Positions 6,901 to 15,196 of a stretch of 35,583 nucleotides of DNA are shown here, one piece after another. Below the pieces are notes generated by a model, which did no database searches, was not told the origin of the DNA, and worked only from the letters and a program-made list of their open reading frames with translations. The position numbers were made by a program, and so were the translations under genes. The DNA is from Oscillospiraceae bacterium (GTDB lineage: Bacteria; Bacillota; Clostridia; Oscillospirales; UBA929): the NCBI GenBank assembly GCA_031254195.1, contig JAIRUW010000053.1, forward strand, positions 1 to 35,583, written 5' to 3'. Numbering within the stretch: position 1 is the stretch's first letter; each line of letters opens with the position of its first letter.

Positions 6901-7025
6901 TACAATGGAAGAGCTAAGCAGTCCGGCAGGTGGCGGAAAGGAGCAATTCATTTGCTCCGTCTGACACCGTCTGGCGGGCGTCGCGAGGCTTGACAAGAAC
7001 CAATAAACTAAAGAGAGGTATCTAA

Positions 7026-7253
7026 ATGGGCAGTCAAAATTTGCAGGACATGTTTCTCAATACGGCCCGCCGCGAACACTTACCCCTGACCGTTTTTTTG
7101 GTCAACGGCTTTCAGATCAAGGGGCTGGTTCGGGGCTTCGACAATTTCACCGTGGTCGTAGATTCCGACGGCAAACAGCAGCTGATCTATAAGAGCGCCA
7201 TCTCGACCATCGTCCCCGCCCGCCCCATACAGCTCAACCCGGATGAGGAATGA
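7026..7253 (+). CDS. hfq: RNA chaperone Hfq
   Basis: 75-residue Sm-like hexameric RNA-binding protein mediating small-RNA/mRNA pairing. The Sm1 region [23 protein letters not shown] and Sm2 region [13 protein letters not shown] are clear. The usual YKH triad that lines the proximal U-binding pore is YKS here, so the conserved His is Ser. The C-terminal tail is very short, as in Gram-positive Hfq. GAGAGG precedes the ATG. The 125 bases between miaA and hfq hold a small hairpin (GGAGCAA/TTGCTCC, 6940-6958) without a U-run, so read-through from miaA is likely. The stop codon overlaps the next gene's start as ATGA. Confidence 0.95.
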   Translation: MGSQNLQDMFLNTARREHLPLTVFLVNGFQIKGLVRGFDNFTVVVDSDGKQQLIYKSAISTIVPARPIQLNPDEE

Positions 7254-8467
7254 AAAACCAGGGGTTTTGGATTACGCGTATCGTTGCCCTTGCCCTTTTC
7301 ATATTCGTGTCCGTTTACATGGGTTATCACATCTTCTCGGCCTTCGGCGATTCTGTACAGACCGTCACGGCGGTGTTGACATCTACAGCTGAATCCCTGC
7401 CTGTTTCGGGGGTCGTTGCGCGTGACGAAAACGTATTCTCCCTCCCGCCGGGCCTGATTGAGTTTACCGCCGCCGAGGCGGAACGGGTGTCGGCCGGGCA
7501 GACCATTGCCGTTTCGTTTCAAAGCGAGGCGGCGCTTCGGGACAGCGTCCTCCTCTCGGAAAAGACAGCCCGCCGCAACCTGCTGAATTATATTTTCAGC
7601 CGCAGCGAGATAGTGACCGACACGGCGGCGCTGGACGCGGAACTGCGTCTCCGCGCGGGGGTATTGCTGGCGGATATGTCGTCCGGCCAGTTGTCGGGCT
7701 TGTCGCAGCAGAGCGCTGAAATCAAGGCGTTGCTGTTTCACCAGGACCATTCGTTGGAAAGCGCGGCGGTCCTGCTGCCGCGGATTGGGCAGCTTGATGA
7801 GGAGATCGCCGTTCTGTCCTCTTCCGTCTCCGGCGCGTCCACCGCTTTGCGCGCGGACAACCCCGGGCTTTTCTCCTCCCTGACCGACGGTCTTGAGGCC
7901 GTTTGGACGCCGGACGCTCTCAAAGGGATTACGGTATCGGAGTATATATCCCTAAACGCCCTGCGTTCCCACCCTCCCGAGGAAACCAAAGGGCGCTTGG
8001 TGCGCGGCTGGACATGGCGCTTTGTCAGCCTTCTGCCCGCCTATCAGGCCAAAACGCTTGGCAATACCGCCTCCTTACGTTTTACCGACGGTTTTTCGTA
8101 TATGATGACGGTCGAGTATGTATCATCTGAGGTCAACGGGGAATGCGTTGTGGTGTTTTCCAGCGACCGGTATATCAACCGTGTCATCTCCGAGCGCCGT
8201 TTGCAGGGGGAATTGGTTTACAAGGAATATGAAGGCGTGCGGATCCCCTGGGAAGGGCTGAGGGTGGATGAGGAGACGGGAGAATACTATGTTTATTGCC
8301 TCCTCCTCGGCCGTATCGTCCGAAAAAATGTTACGCTTTACAGCGAGTTGGAACGGGACAGTTACTACCTCGCGGAGTACCATCCCGGGGTGCGCACCGC
8401 GCTGCTGCCCGGAGATGAAATCATCATCGCGGCGAAAGACCCATATGACGGAAAAGTCATCCGCTAA
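7250..8467 (+). CDS. Membrane-anchored HlyD-like protein, function unknown
   Basis: 405 residues with a single N-terminal transmembrane helix (about residues 9-30, after ITR) and a large extracytoplasmic part. The segment [47 protein letters not shown] resembles the biotinyl-lipoyl-like half-motif of HlyD/membrane-fusion adaptors, followed by a helical stretch (about residues 100-185) and a beta-rich C-terminal part. Similar proteins are often found beside sepF in Clostridia, which suggests an envelope or division role rather than export, but no transporter partner is encoded here. Its start overlaps the hfq stop (ATGA), placing it in the mutL-miaA-hfq transcript. I recognise the family pattern but not a defined function. 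Confidence 0.75.
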   Translation: MKNQGFWITRIVALALFIFVSVYMGYHIFSAFGDSVQTVTAVLTSTAESLPVSGVVARDENVFSLPPGLIEFTAAEAERVSAGQTIAVSFQSEAALRDSVLLSEKTARRNLLNYIFSRSEIVTDTAALDAELRLRAGVLLADMSSGQLSGLSQQSAEIKALLFHQDHSLESAAVLLPRIGQLDEEIAVLSSSVSGASTALRADNPGLFSSLTDGLEAVWTPDALKGITVSEYISLNALRSHPPEETKGRLVRGWTWRFVSLLPAYQAKTLGNTASLRFTDGFSYMMTVEYVSSEVNGECVVVFSSDRYINRVISERRLQGELVYKEYEGVRIPWEGLRVDEETGEYYVYCLLLGRIVRKNVTLYSELERDSYYLAEYHPGVRTALLPGDEIIIAAKDPYDGKVIR

Positions 8468-8508
8468 AAATTGATTCAAAAAAATATTCATCTTTTTTCA
8501 AATATCTG

Positions 8509-8537
8509 TTGACATAATACATGTTATGTTGGATAAT
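8509..8537 (+). promoter_or_regulatory. Sigma-A promoter of sepF
   Basis: -35 TTGACA (8509-8514), 17-base spacer, -10 GATAAT (8532-8537), in the AT-rich gap after the HlyD-like gene. One mismatch to consensus overall; a strong constitutive-looking promoter. Confidence 0.85.
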
Positions 8538-8569
8538 GATACCATGGCTATTTGATTAGGAGGTTCATA

Positions 8570-9007
8570 ATGGGCATTTTAGAAGAGTTCAAGCGTCTGA
8601 CCAAGCCTTACCCGGAGGAGCAGACGGATGCTTTTGAGGATTTCTCCAATTTCTCCAGCAAGGAGAATAAAGTGCGCCCCGCCTACGACAGCGCAAAGGC
8701 TGACAAGGTACTCTCTATCCACACCACAACACAGTTGCAGGTTGTGGTCGTCCAGCCTGAGCATTTTGAGAGCGCATCCGATATAGCGAACCACCTGCTG
8801 GAACGCCACACGGTCGTCCTCAATCTGGAAAAAGCCAATAAAGAGGCCACGCGCCGGCTGGTCGATTTTCTTTCCGGCGTTGTATACGCGCAAAATGGCA
8901 AAATCAAGCCGGTCGCCCGCAGCACCTATATCATCACCCCCTCCAACATCGACGTTATGGGCGGCGAGCTGATTGGTGAGCTGGAGTCAAACGGGCTGTA
9001 CATATAA
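8570..9007 (+). CDS. sepF: Cell division protein SepF
   Basis: 145-residue SepF, which bundles FtsZ filaments and ties the Z-ring to the membrane. The N-terminal amphipathic helix MGILEEFKRL (membrane-binding) is followed by an acidic linker and the SepF core, with PEHFESASDIANHLLERHTVVLNLE, DFLSGVVYAQNGKIKPVARSTYIITPSNIDV. AGGAGG six bases before the ATG at 8570 decides the start; an upstream in-frame ATG at 8552 would bury the membrane helix. It has its own strong promoter and is followed by divIVA after 49 bases, so both division genes are probably co-transcribed. Confidence 0.94.
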   Translation: MGILEEFKRLTKPYPEEQTDAFEDFSNFSSKENKVRPAYDSAKADKVLSIHTTTQLQVVVVQPEHFESASDIANHLLERHTVVLNLEKANKEATRRLVDFLSGVVYAQNGKIKPVARSTYIITPSNIDVMGGELIGELESNGLYI

Positions 9008-9056
9008 CAGGGGCTGTGCCCCTCCCTAACGCATGGTTTAGCAGGAGGTGGATTTT

Positions 9057-9869
9057 TTGCTGACACCGCAGGAGGTTGCCGAAAAAAAGTTTGGCAAGGC
9101 TTTTATGGGCGGATACGAAATGTCCGCCGTGGATGATTTCTTAGAAGCCCTGACCGACGATTATACATCGCTTTATAAGGAAAACGCGCTGCTGAAGAAT
9201 AAAATCCGTGTTTTGGTGGATAAGCTGGAAGAGTACCGCAGTGTTGATGAGTCGATGCGCAAAACCTGGCGCGAGGCCCAGAAAAACGCGGAAGAAATGA
9301 TGAACCAAGCCAAAATCGACGCGGACAATCTGCTTGCTGACACACAAAAACAGGCGGATACGCGTACGGAAGAGCTTAACCGTCAGATTGGGCTGGAAGA
9401 GTATCGTCTCAATACGGCACGGCAGCAAACCGTCACTTTTGTAAACAGTTTACGGGAAATTTACCAGCGTCAGATTGAACAGCTATCGGTCATCCCTTCT
9501 ATCGACCCGCCGCCGCAGACTGCGAAACAGACAATCGAAGCCGCGACCACGCAGGCGGCTTTTGAGATAGAGCAATCCGTGATGGCGCAAATAGAGGGCG
9601 ATTATGACGACCACACGGATGATACGCGTGAGGCCGCGAAGAAAGAAGAACCCGCCCCGGCATCCGAGCCCGCCGAAATCAGCATCATCCACACCCGTGA
9701 GGGCGGATTCTATGGTCCCGACGGAAACGAGCTGGACGACGATGTGATCAAACTGCTGTGGGAACCGGAACAGGACACGGAAGTCCCGCGCCCGCGTACG
9801 GACGGCTTCCCTGATTTGGAGGAACAGTTCGGCGCGAACGTGGACATACTGAAAAAGGCAAAACCTTAG
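9057..9869 (+). CDS. DivIVA-domain protein
   Basis: About 270 residues. The N-terminus LTPQEVAEKKFGKAFMGGYEMSAVDDFLEAL is the lipid-binding DivIVA domain that senses curved membrane; a long coiled coil (about residues 25-140, KENALLKNKIRVLVDKLEEY and onward) serves oligomerisation, and the rest is an acidic, probably disordered tail ending EEQFGANVDILKKAKP. I prefer the TTG at 9057, which gives the typical MLTP start and sits about eight bases after AGGAGG; GTG at 9048 overlaps that ribosome site. DivIVA-family proteins recruit division, sporulation or polar growth factors; the position after sepF supports septal placement. It ends at the terminator at 9923. Confidence 0.9.
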   Translation: MLTPQEVAEKKFGKAFMGGYEMSAVDDFLEALTDDYTSLYKENALLKNKIRVLVDKLEEYRSVDESMRKTWREAQKNAEEMMNQAKIDADNLLADTQKQADTRTEELNRQIGLEEYRLNTARQQTVTFVNSLREIYQRQIEQLSVIPSIDPPPQTAKQTIEAATTQAAFEIEQSVMAQIEGDYDDHTDDTREAAKKEEPAPASEPAEISIIHTREGGFYGPDGNELDDDVIKLLWEPEQDTEVPRPRTDGFPDLEEQFGANVDILKKAKP

Positions 9870-9922
9870 AGCGGAGCGCTTTGTTTCGCGTGTGTAGTTA
9901 AATGATAAATTAATGGATATGC

Positions 9923-9953
9923 AAAAGCGGCGGTCTTATCATCCGCCGCTTTT
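9923..9953. terminator. Bidirectional terminator between divIVA and the GH43 gene
   Basis: Stem AAAAGCGGCGG / CCGCCGCTTTT with a nine-base loop and A/T runs on both sides, between two converging genes. Confidence 0.9.
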
Positions 9954-9977
9954 TGTGTTCTTTACTAGATGCGGATT

Positions 9978-12900
9978 TTACGCCGCGCTGCCTTTTTTCT
10001 TCTTTATCAAGACCACAGCTACGCCTGCAACAACAAGAATCGCTAGAACCACGAATATGATTGCCGTGGCAGACACACCGTCCGGGGAAGTGTCTTCCTC
10101 TTCGTCTTCGTCTGTACTTACGGAAGCCTCAACGACAACTGTCACAACGTCGGAAGCAACAGAAAGCGCACCGTCCGCTCTTACAACCGCATAGTAGTGG
10201 TAGTCCCCTGCTGAGAGGGTTGTAGGAATTGTGAAAGCTGCGCCGGTGGCGCCGGTTATCGCCGAACCGCCGGTATTGCTTTTTGTTGTGTTGCTGTACC
10301 ATTGGTACCTGAGTTCGGGGAGGTCGCCGCCAGCACCCGAACCCGTATCACAGGTACAATTTGTAAGCTCGCCGTAGTAATCTTCATCAGCATAGAAACC
10401 TACTACCTTCCCGGATTCATTGCTGACAATCTGAACCGCGTTGACTGTGTAAAATTCTTCGCCGTATAACCCGAACAATCCGATTTCGTCCAGACTTCCG
10501 AGCTGCCCATCGACCGCTAATCCCGCTTCAAACACAACGATAATGATTCCGCTTCCTCCGGCAGGGACAGTGTTTTCAAGATACCTCGCCGGAATTTGGT
10601 TCGCAACTCCGTCGGCAGCGGTTGCCTCGTCGGTGCTGTGCGCGGCGTCATCGCTGTGGATTCCCGCGGTATTTCTGTATCTCAAGCGGAAGCCGCCGTT
10701 ACTGCCCATTCTAGTCGTAATGTCAAATTTGATTGTGTAGTTTTGGCCGTTAACAAATCCGCTTGTGGGGATTAATGCGCCGTTGAAATCCCACGGGGTA
10801 ACGGTAATATTTATTTCATTACTGCATGGGTCGGCTGCATCGGACAAAGCCTCGAGCCCTTCGGCCCATCCGACCGCCGCCGCTACGGAAAGGCTGCCGG
10901 TGATAGAGCCTGCGGCTACTGCCGCGTCTGCGGGCTGCCCGGTGATTGTGATTAGCGTCCAGGCGTCACCGACACTAAAGCCTGCGCCGGCGAGCGCGGT
11001 TACACGCTCGTTTGAGCCGCTGTCACCGCTTGCCCTGCCGACCACTTGAATCACAGCGGCATAATCACCCAGAGAGAGGTCTGCCTTCGGCCTGATTGTA
11101 AACGCAGCGGTATCTCCCTGTTCGGTAAGAATTGTTTTTGATAGTTCGCCGATTTCATAATTTGTTGCTGCCGGCTGTTCTAGTGTAACCTGCCCCGTAC
11201 CTGTGTTGGTAATAGTGACGGTCTGTGCTTCGGGTTGAGTATAGGGCGGCTTGAGCACCCCAAAGGTTACTGAGTCCGCGCTGATAGAGTATGTAGCGTC
11301 GGAAACAAATACAATGTTAAAGGTCTTTTCCGTAATGTAATTTGTTCCCGGTTCCTTTAAGTCAAATTTGACGACGGCCGTGCCGAACGGAGCGGTTATC
11401 TGAGTGATTGAGCTGACGTCCGCGTTTCCTTCCGCCGACGCCGTTACAACCGGCGGCGCCGTTGCGTCGAACGGATGGGCGATTTCTGTTTCATACACAG
11501 TATAGTCTGTAATACCGTTGACATCGGTAGACCTTACCGGTATATCCGGGAGGTTGATTTCAACCCCGTCAACCATTATGCTCACCTTGGGCACTTCGGG
11601 CGGCGCGATTTGATGCGCGCTTGTGCTGAAGCCCAAGCCGGTTATATCAACCAGATTACCCGGGCCGCCTTTCACTGTGAGGAAAATCGCGTTCTTGCCG
11701 GTTAAGCTATCTACAAAAGAAGATACGTTGACCGAGCCGTGTATTGACTGGTTCGCAGAGTTCGCAGGCCCTGTGATTTCGCCGATTTTTGTGCCGTTCC
11801 AGGCCGCGTTGTCCCACGGCCCGTCCAGCCATACCTCTATAGTAACGGCTTCCGGCGTCTGCGGTGTATACCACAGATTAAATACGGTATCGTTGCCCGC
11901 TTTGGTCCCTTCAAACGCTTTCAGCCCTACGGCAGACGCGGTTGCCGCGTCAAGACCTCCGAAGCCGAAATACTTATAGCCGACTATATTCCCGTTCTGG
12001 ACATTGGTAATGGGCGCGTGATTGTTCCAAATATCCCATGCGTCGGCCTGTACTTGATGGTTGGAAAGATAGCTCGCGATACCGGCGGAATAATACCTAT
12101 ACGGGTCAAGCCCATAGATTTGGAAGCCCTCCGAAGTCACTTCCGCGCCGGTGTACTCGCTGCCGCCGCCCTTAGCGGTCCATATGCCGTCGTCCGCATA
12201 CGCGTCGTAACCCCGTATCGAAAGCAATCCTCCGTCGGCGACCGATTTCCCATCCCAATCAATCGTAACCGGCGCAACCATCGGCTGGCGTGAGCCGTTA
12301 TACCCTCTCGGAGCTCTGTGATAGAAAGCATACCACTGGTCTCTAATCAGTTCAATGCTCCCATGGGTGTTGTGACCGCTGTAAGTCGTCGTTAAGCCTG
12401 TGCCGTTTTCATTCGGCACCACCGCGCGCGAATCTACCAAAACACCTCCGCTTTTCCAGGGGCCGAGCGGCGAGTCGCCGTAGCAGTAGCGCAGCGCGGA
12501 GTTGGTGCTGCCGATTCCATAATCAGGCCCCGAATATCCGCTGTACACCCAAATATATATGCTCTTGCCGTTTTGCTCATATTTACGGATAGACGCTGCT
12601 TCAAAGAAGTTAAAGGCCCCTAAGTCTTCACCCTCGACCACATACGGATATGATGTGCCCGACGGATCTCTAAGCACACCGTAAGAGCTGCTCGACGGAA
12701 TAAAGTATCTCGCTTCCTGCCCATTTAATATCCCGCCCTGTCTGCGCGAATACATGGTATTCTGGTCAAGTTCCACCGCTATACAGACTTGGAAACCATA
12801 GAATCCGTACGCCCTGAAGCCGATTTTATAATCCGGGTCATTGGGGTCGTCTACATATTCAATAAAGACCGACGGGTCAAACCCCATTGTGCTGCCCGCA

Positions 12901-13406
12901 AAGAGGGTACCGTTGTCGTTGACATTGATGGGTTCATACGGACCTTCAGGCCTGCCTGTTGTTGACTTGGCAACCATGGCTTCCCGGCCCGGCCCGCGGC
13001 TGTGCGGATACAGATAGTATTCCTTGATGGTTCTGTCTCCGTTGCTGTCTCTTCGCAGAACCTCAACCAGGTCGGGGGCATACATGGTATCCCAGGTGTC
13101 GGAGGCAGCGCTATAGTACGAAAAGACTACCCCCTCATCCCGCCAGTTATCTACATCGTCAACCGGTGCGGACCAGACCCTTATATCAGGCCCGCAGTAT
13201 GAGGTATATCTCGTGTCGTGTGACCCGATAATATAAATACGGTACTTACCCGGATGATCAGGGTCTTCAAAAACCCGCGGCTCGCCGTCCGGCAGATGCT
13301 CCCAAAGCGGCAAATAGGGGTTCACAGCCGTAACATTAGACGGCACCGACGAGAACGCGCCAAGTGCTAGTGTAAACGCGAGAAGCATAGACATCACTCT
13401 TTTCAT
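9978..13406 (-). CDS. Secreted, membrane-anchored multidomain GH43 glycosidase
   Basis: 1142 residues. Signal peptide (1-28). A GH43 five-bladed propeller spans about 30-400: candidate catalytic base Asp in VFEDPD (48/50), transition-state Asp in MYAPDLV (112), acid Glu in FFEAASIRKY (269), and the late SGHNTHGSIEL motif. GH43 enzymes are mainly arabinofuranosidases, xylosidases and arabinanases; the specificity cannot be read here. Residues ~430-600 look like a CBM6-type jelly roll (VTIEVWLDGP, VDITGLGF). Then come beta-sandwich repeats: one near 600-700, an ASH-like one near 710-790 (VTITNTGTGQVTL), a possible carbohydrate-binding domain ~860-1000, and an Ig-like domain ~1030-1100 (LRYQWYSNT). 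An acidic spacer, one transmembrane helix and KKKKGSAA close the protein; no LPXTG. Ribosome site AAGGAG before the ATG. Own promoter at 13500-13528. Confidence 0.85.
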   Translation of the reverse strand: MKRVMSMLLAFTLALGAFSSVPSNVTAVNPYLPLWEHLPDGEPRVFEDPDHPGKYRIYIIGSHDTRYTSYCGPDIRVWSAPVDDVDNWRDEGVVFSYYSAASDTWDTMYAPDLVEVLRRDSNGDRTIKEYYLYPHSRGPGREAMVAKSTTGRPEGPYEPINVNDNGTLFAGSTMGFDPSVFIEYVDDPNDPDYKIGFRAYGFYGFQVCIAVELDQNTMYSRRQGGILNGQEARYFIPSSSSYGVLRDPSGTSYPYVVEGEDLGAFNFFEAASIRKYEQNGKSIYIWVYSGYSGPDYGIGSTNSALRYCYGDSPLGPWKSGGVLVDSRAVVPNENGTGLTTTYSGHNTHGSIELIRDQWYAFYHRAPRGYNGSRQPMVAPVTIDWDGKSVADGGLLSIRGYDAYADDGIWTAKGGGSEYTGAEVTSEGFQIYGLDPYRYYSAGIASYLSNHQVQADAWDIWNNHAPITNVQNGNIVGYKYFGFGGLDAATASAVGLKAFEGTKAGNDTVFNLWYTPQTPEAVTIEVWLDGPWDNAAWNGTKIGEITGPANSANQSIHGSVNVSSFVDSLTGKNAIFLTVKGGPGNLVDITGLGFSTSAHQIAPPEVPKVSIMVDGVEINLPDIPVRSTDVNGITDYTVYETEIAHPFDATAPPVVTASAEGNADVSSITQITAPFGTAVVKFDLKEPGTNYITEKTFNIVFVSDATYSISADSVTFGVLKPPYTQPEAQTVTITNTGTGQVTLEQPAATNYEIGELSKTILTEQGDTAAFTIRPKADLSLGDYAAVIQVVGRASGDSGSNERVTALAGAGFSVGDAWTLITITGQPADAAVAAGSITGSLSVAAAVGWAEGLEALSDAADPCSNEINITVTPWDFNGALIPTSGFVNGQNYTIKFDITTRMGSNGGFRLRYRNTAGIHSDDAAHSTDEATAADGVANQIPARYLENTVPAGGSGIIIVVFEAGLAVDGQLGSLDEIGLFGLYGEEFYTVNAVQIVSNESGKVVGFYADEDYYGELTNCTCDTGSGAGGDLPELRYQWYSNTTKSNTGGSAITGATGAAFTIPTTLSAGDYHYYAVVRADGALSVASDVVTVVVEASVSTDEDEEEDTSPDGVSATAIIFVVLAILVVAGVAVVLIKKKKGSAA

Positions 13407-13499
13407 GGCAAATAACTCCTTCCGCTCATTAGGGGGTCTCTCTGTCGCCCGGCAATATGTAGGTGGCTTCTAATCTTATAAAAACTGATTGAGATATGT

Positions 13500-13528
13500 A
13501 TTATATTGTTGCTTGTATTAAAAGTCAA
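13500..13528 (-). promoter_or_regulatory. Sigma-A promoter of the GH43 gene
   Basis: Minus-strand -35 TTGACT (13523-13528), 17-base spacer, perfect -10 TATAAT (13500-13505). The leader to the ATG is about 85 bases. It lets the GH43 gene be expressed apart from the upstream operon. Confidence 0.85.
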
Positions 13529-13544
13529 GTCCCGGTTGAGCTGT

Positions 13545-14672
13545 CTAAGTTGGTGTGCTATAGAAGCACCCTGAGAGCGCTTTCAGGTTGTCCCCGGAGG
13601 CGCCCAACAGGTTCCAGCTCAGTACCGCGTTCGCAAACCCGCTTTCTGCTAACAACGCCGCGAAGGAAGCGACATAGCCGGGGCTGCTTTCGCATATATC
13701 CGGCACAATATTGATCTCAAAGCCAGGGCGGAGAGTATCAGGCTTTAGCTCCCGCAACTGCGCCTTTACGCTCTCCTTTGAACAAAGAGTGTCTATATCT
13801 CCCCCCATTCGAGCTAGAATGTCATGAGGCGCAAAGCAATCCCGCAGCCATTTCAATTCAAAGGGCAACCCTGCCGGAGCATGGGTAATGCAGTAAATCA
13901 TGGGCTTTATGAACGCTGCCCGAACCGACAGTGCCAGAAGATCCTGTCCCACCAGATAGGCTAACAAAGGTGCAAAAACATCCAACGCTACCGGCAGGCG
14001 GTGTTCTAGAAAACGATCCGTCAATGCTGCTACCGCTGAGGTAATGATATTTGCTTTGGCTTGGTAAAAACGATCTACAGCCTCATTCTCAAAACGGTAG
14101 ATGCACTTTCTCATGTCCGCAGGTAAAAAAGCGGCAGGGTTATTGCGAATCAACTGCACTATTTCATCTGCATCCACCCCCTGCCGGGCATAAACATCCC
14201 GGCAGCTCTCGCAGAAACAGCCGAGGCCGTTCTCTAAGCCTCCGGCGAACGACGCATGGCGGATTTTATCCAAAAACACGCCGTCAAAAGGCAGATGCGC
14301 AAAATGCCGCCGGTAAAGGGTATAGGCAATTTCAATGTTATGCGCATTCGTCGGACAGGCAAACTGGAAATCCTCGCCGGGCATGATTTCAAACCCCTGC
14401 TGCTCCCGCCCCATATAACTTATGGCAGGGATGGGCGACAACTCTTGAGGAAGCTCCGAAAAAACCGGCAGCCAGAGCCAAAGCCGCTTACCCGCGCGAT
14501 GGGTTACATCGGCTGCCTGCCGGTAACAGTCTCCCTGCGCCCGCCAGCCGATGATTACATCTCCCGGGCCTGTCAAGGAAAATGCTGTCTCCAGCGCTGC
14601 CGTTATATCCTCGCTGGCGTCGGCGGCGTTAAAGCCGCCGGTGGCAATTTGATATGTGTACCTACATGTCAT
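13545..14672 (-). CDS. Putative TIM-barrel glycosidase-like protein
   Basis: About 375 residues without a signal peptide, so cytoplasmic. Alternating strands and helices suggest a TIM barrel: DVIIGWRAQGD, KRLWLWLPVF, FDGVFLDKIRHASF (strand-end Asp typical of glycosidase-like barrels), then CFCESCRDVYARQGVDADEI, RLPVALDVFAPLLAY, IKPMIYC and AVLSWNLLG. The Cys-x-Cys-x2-Cys segment after the FLDKIR strand is seen in several uncharacterised hypothetical-glycosidase families; it may bind metal. Catalytic function is not established. The start at 14672 makes an ATGA overlap with the nitroreductase gene, matching the junction before it; a longer start at 14693 is possible. Last gene of the transporter operon, so a role in metabolising the imported glycan is likely but inferred. 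Confidence 0.7.
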   Translation of the reverse strand: MTCRYTYQIATGGFNAADASEDITAALETAFSLTGPGDVIIGWRAQGDCYRQAADVTHRAGKRLWLWLPVFSELPQELSPIPAISYMGREQQGFEIMPGEDFQFACPTNAHNIEIAYTLYRRHFAHLPFDGVFLDKIRHASFAGGLENGLGCFCESCRDVYARQGVDADEIVQLIRNNPAAFLPADMRKCIYRFENEAVDRFYQAKANIITSAVAALTDRFLEHRLPVALDVFAPLLAYLVGQDLLALSVRAAFIKPMIYCITHAPAGLPFELKWLRDCFAPHDILARMGGDIDTLCSKESVKAQLRELKPDTLRPGFEINIVPDICESSPGYVASFAALLAESGFANAVLSWNLLGASGDNLKALSGCFYSTPT

Positions 14673-15196
14673 GTCTTGAACCCATTGAACCATGCCCTTT
14701 CAGCAAAGGGCTTCTTATCCGGGGAGGTCACCGGCTGCTCCGCTATGCCTACAGGCAGGAAGCACACCAACTCATAATCGTCAGGGACGCCCAGAATATC
14801 CGCCATCTTACGCCCGATCACGTCAACATCCGTGATATAGCCTTCATACCAGCAGCTTTGATAGCCCTGCGCGACAACGGCCAGCAGCATGTTTTCGATT
14901 GCCGCCGAGTAGTCCTGAATGTTAAAGCACCTATCCCTATACGCAACGATACTTTGAGTCAGTACGCAAATCATGGCCGGCGCGGTTGCAACAGTGTCTA
15001 TCTTAATCTCTTCATTCAGCCGATGCAGTAAACCCGCGTCGTCTACGGCAATCAGGCTTGTCGTTTGTGTATTACAGCCGGACGGCGCCGCCAGTCCCGC
15101 CTCCATGATCTTTATCAGGTCTTTTCTTGAAACGGCGGTGTTTTGGAATGTTCCGCGATAGCTTGCTCTGTTCTCAATGGTTTCGAGTATAGTCAT
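14669..15196 (-). CDS. Nitroreductase-family FMN protein
   Basis: 175 residues, the nitroreductase fold (FMN-dependent NAD(P)H oxidoreductase). Visible: ETIENRASYRGTF, the flavin-contacting N-terminal Arg-Ser/Arg-x motif; KIMEAGLAAPSGCNTQTT, corresponding to the AP-S-x-N-x-Q motif; and QDYSAAIENMLLAVVAQGYQSCWYEGYI, the helix and strand over the flavin. The start at 15196 is chosen because GAGAGG lies nine bases upstream and it makes an ATGA overlap with the MATE gene. Natural substrates of such proteins vary widely, and none can be assigned. Its place between a MATE exporter and a sugar operon is unusual. Confidence 0.85.
   Translation of the reverse strand: MTILETIENRASYRGTFQNTAVSRKDLIKIMEAGLAAPSGCNTQTTSLIAVDDAGLLHRLNEEIKIDTVATAPAMICVLTQSIVAYRDRCFNIQDYSAAIENMLLAVVAQGYQSCWYEGYITDVDVIGRKMADILGVPDDYELVCFLPVGIAEQPVTSPDKKPFAERAWFNGFKT

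Noticed and set aside
6940..6958. Hairpin GGAGCAA/TTGCTCC as a terminator between miaA and hfq
   Set aside because: It lacks a U-run and the two genes are normally co-transcribed; kept only as a small structure.
13280..13406. Possible LPXTG sorting signal on the GH43 protein
   Set aside because: The C-terminus has an acidic spacer, a transmembrane helix and KKKK, but no LPXTG-like motif; simple membrane anchoring is enough.
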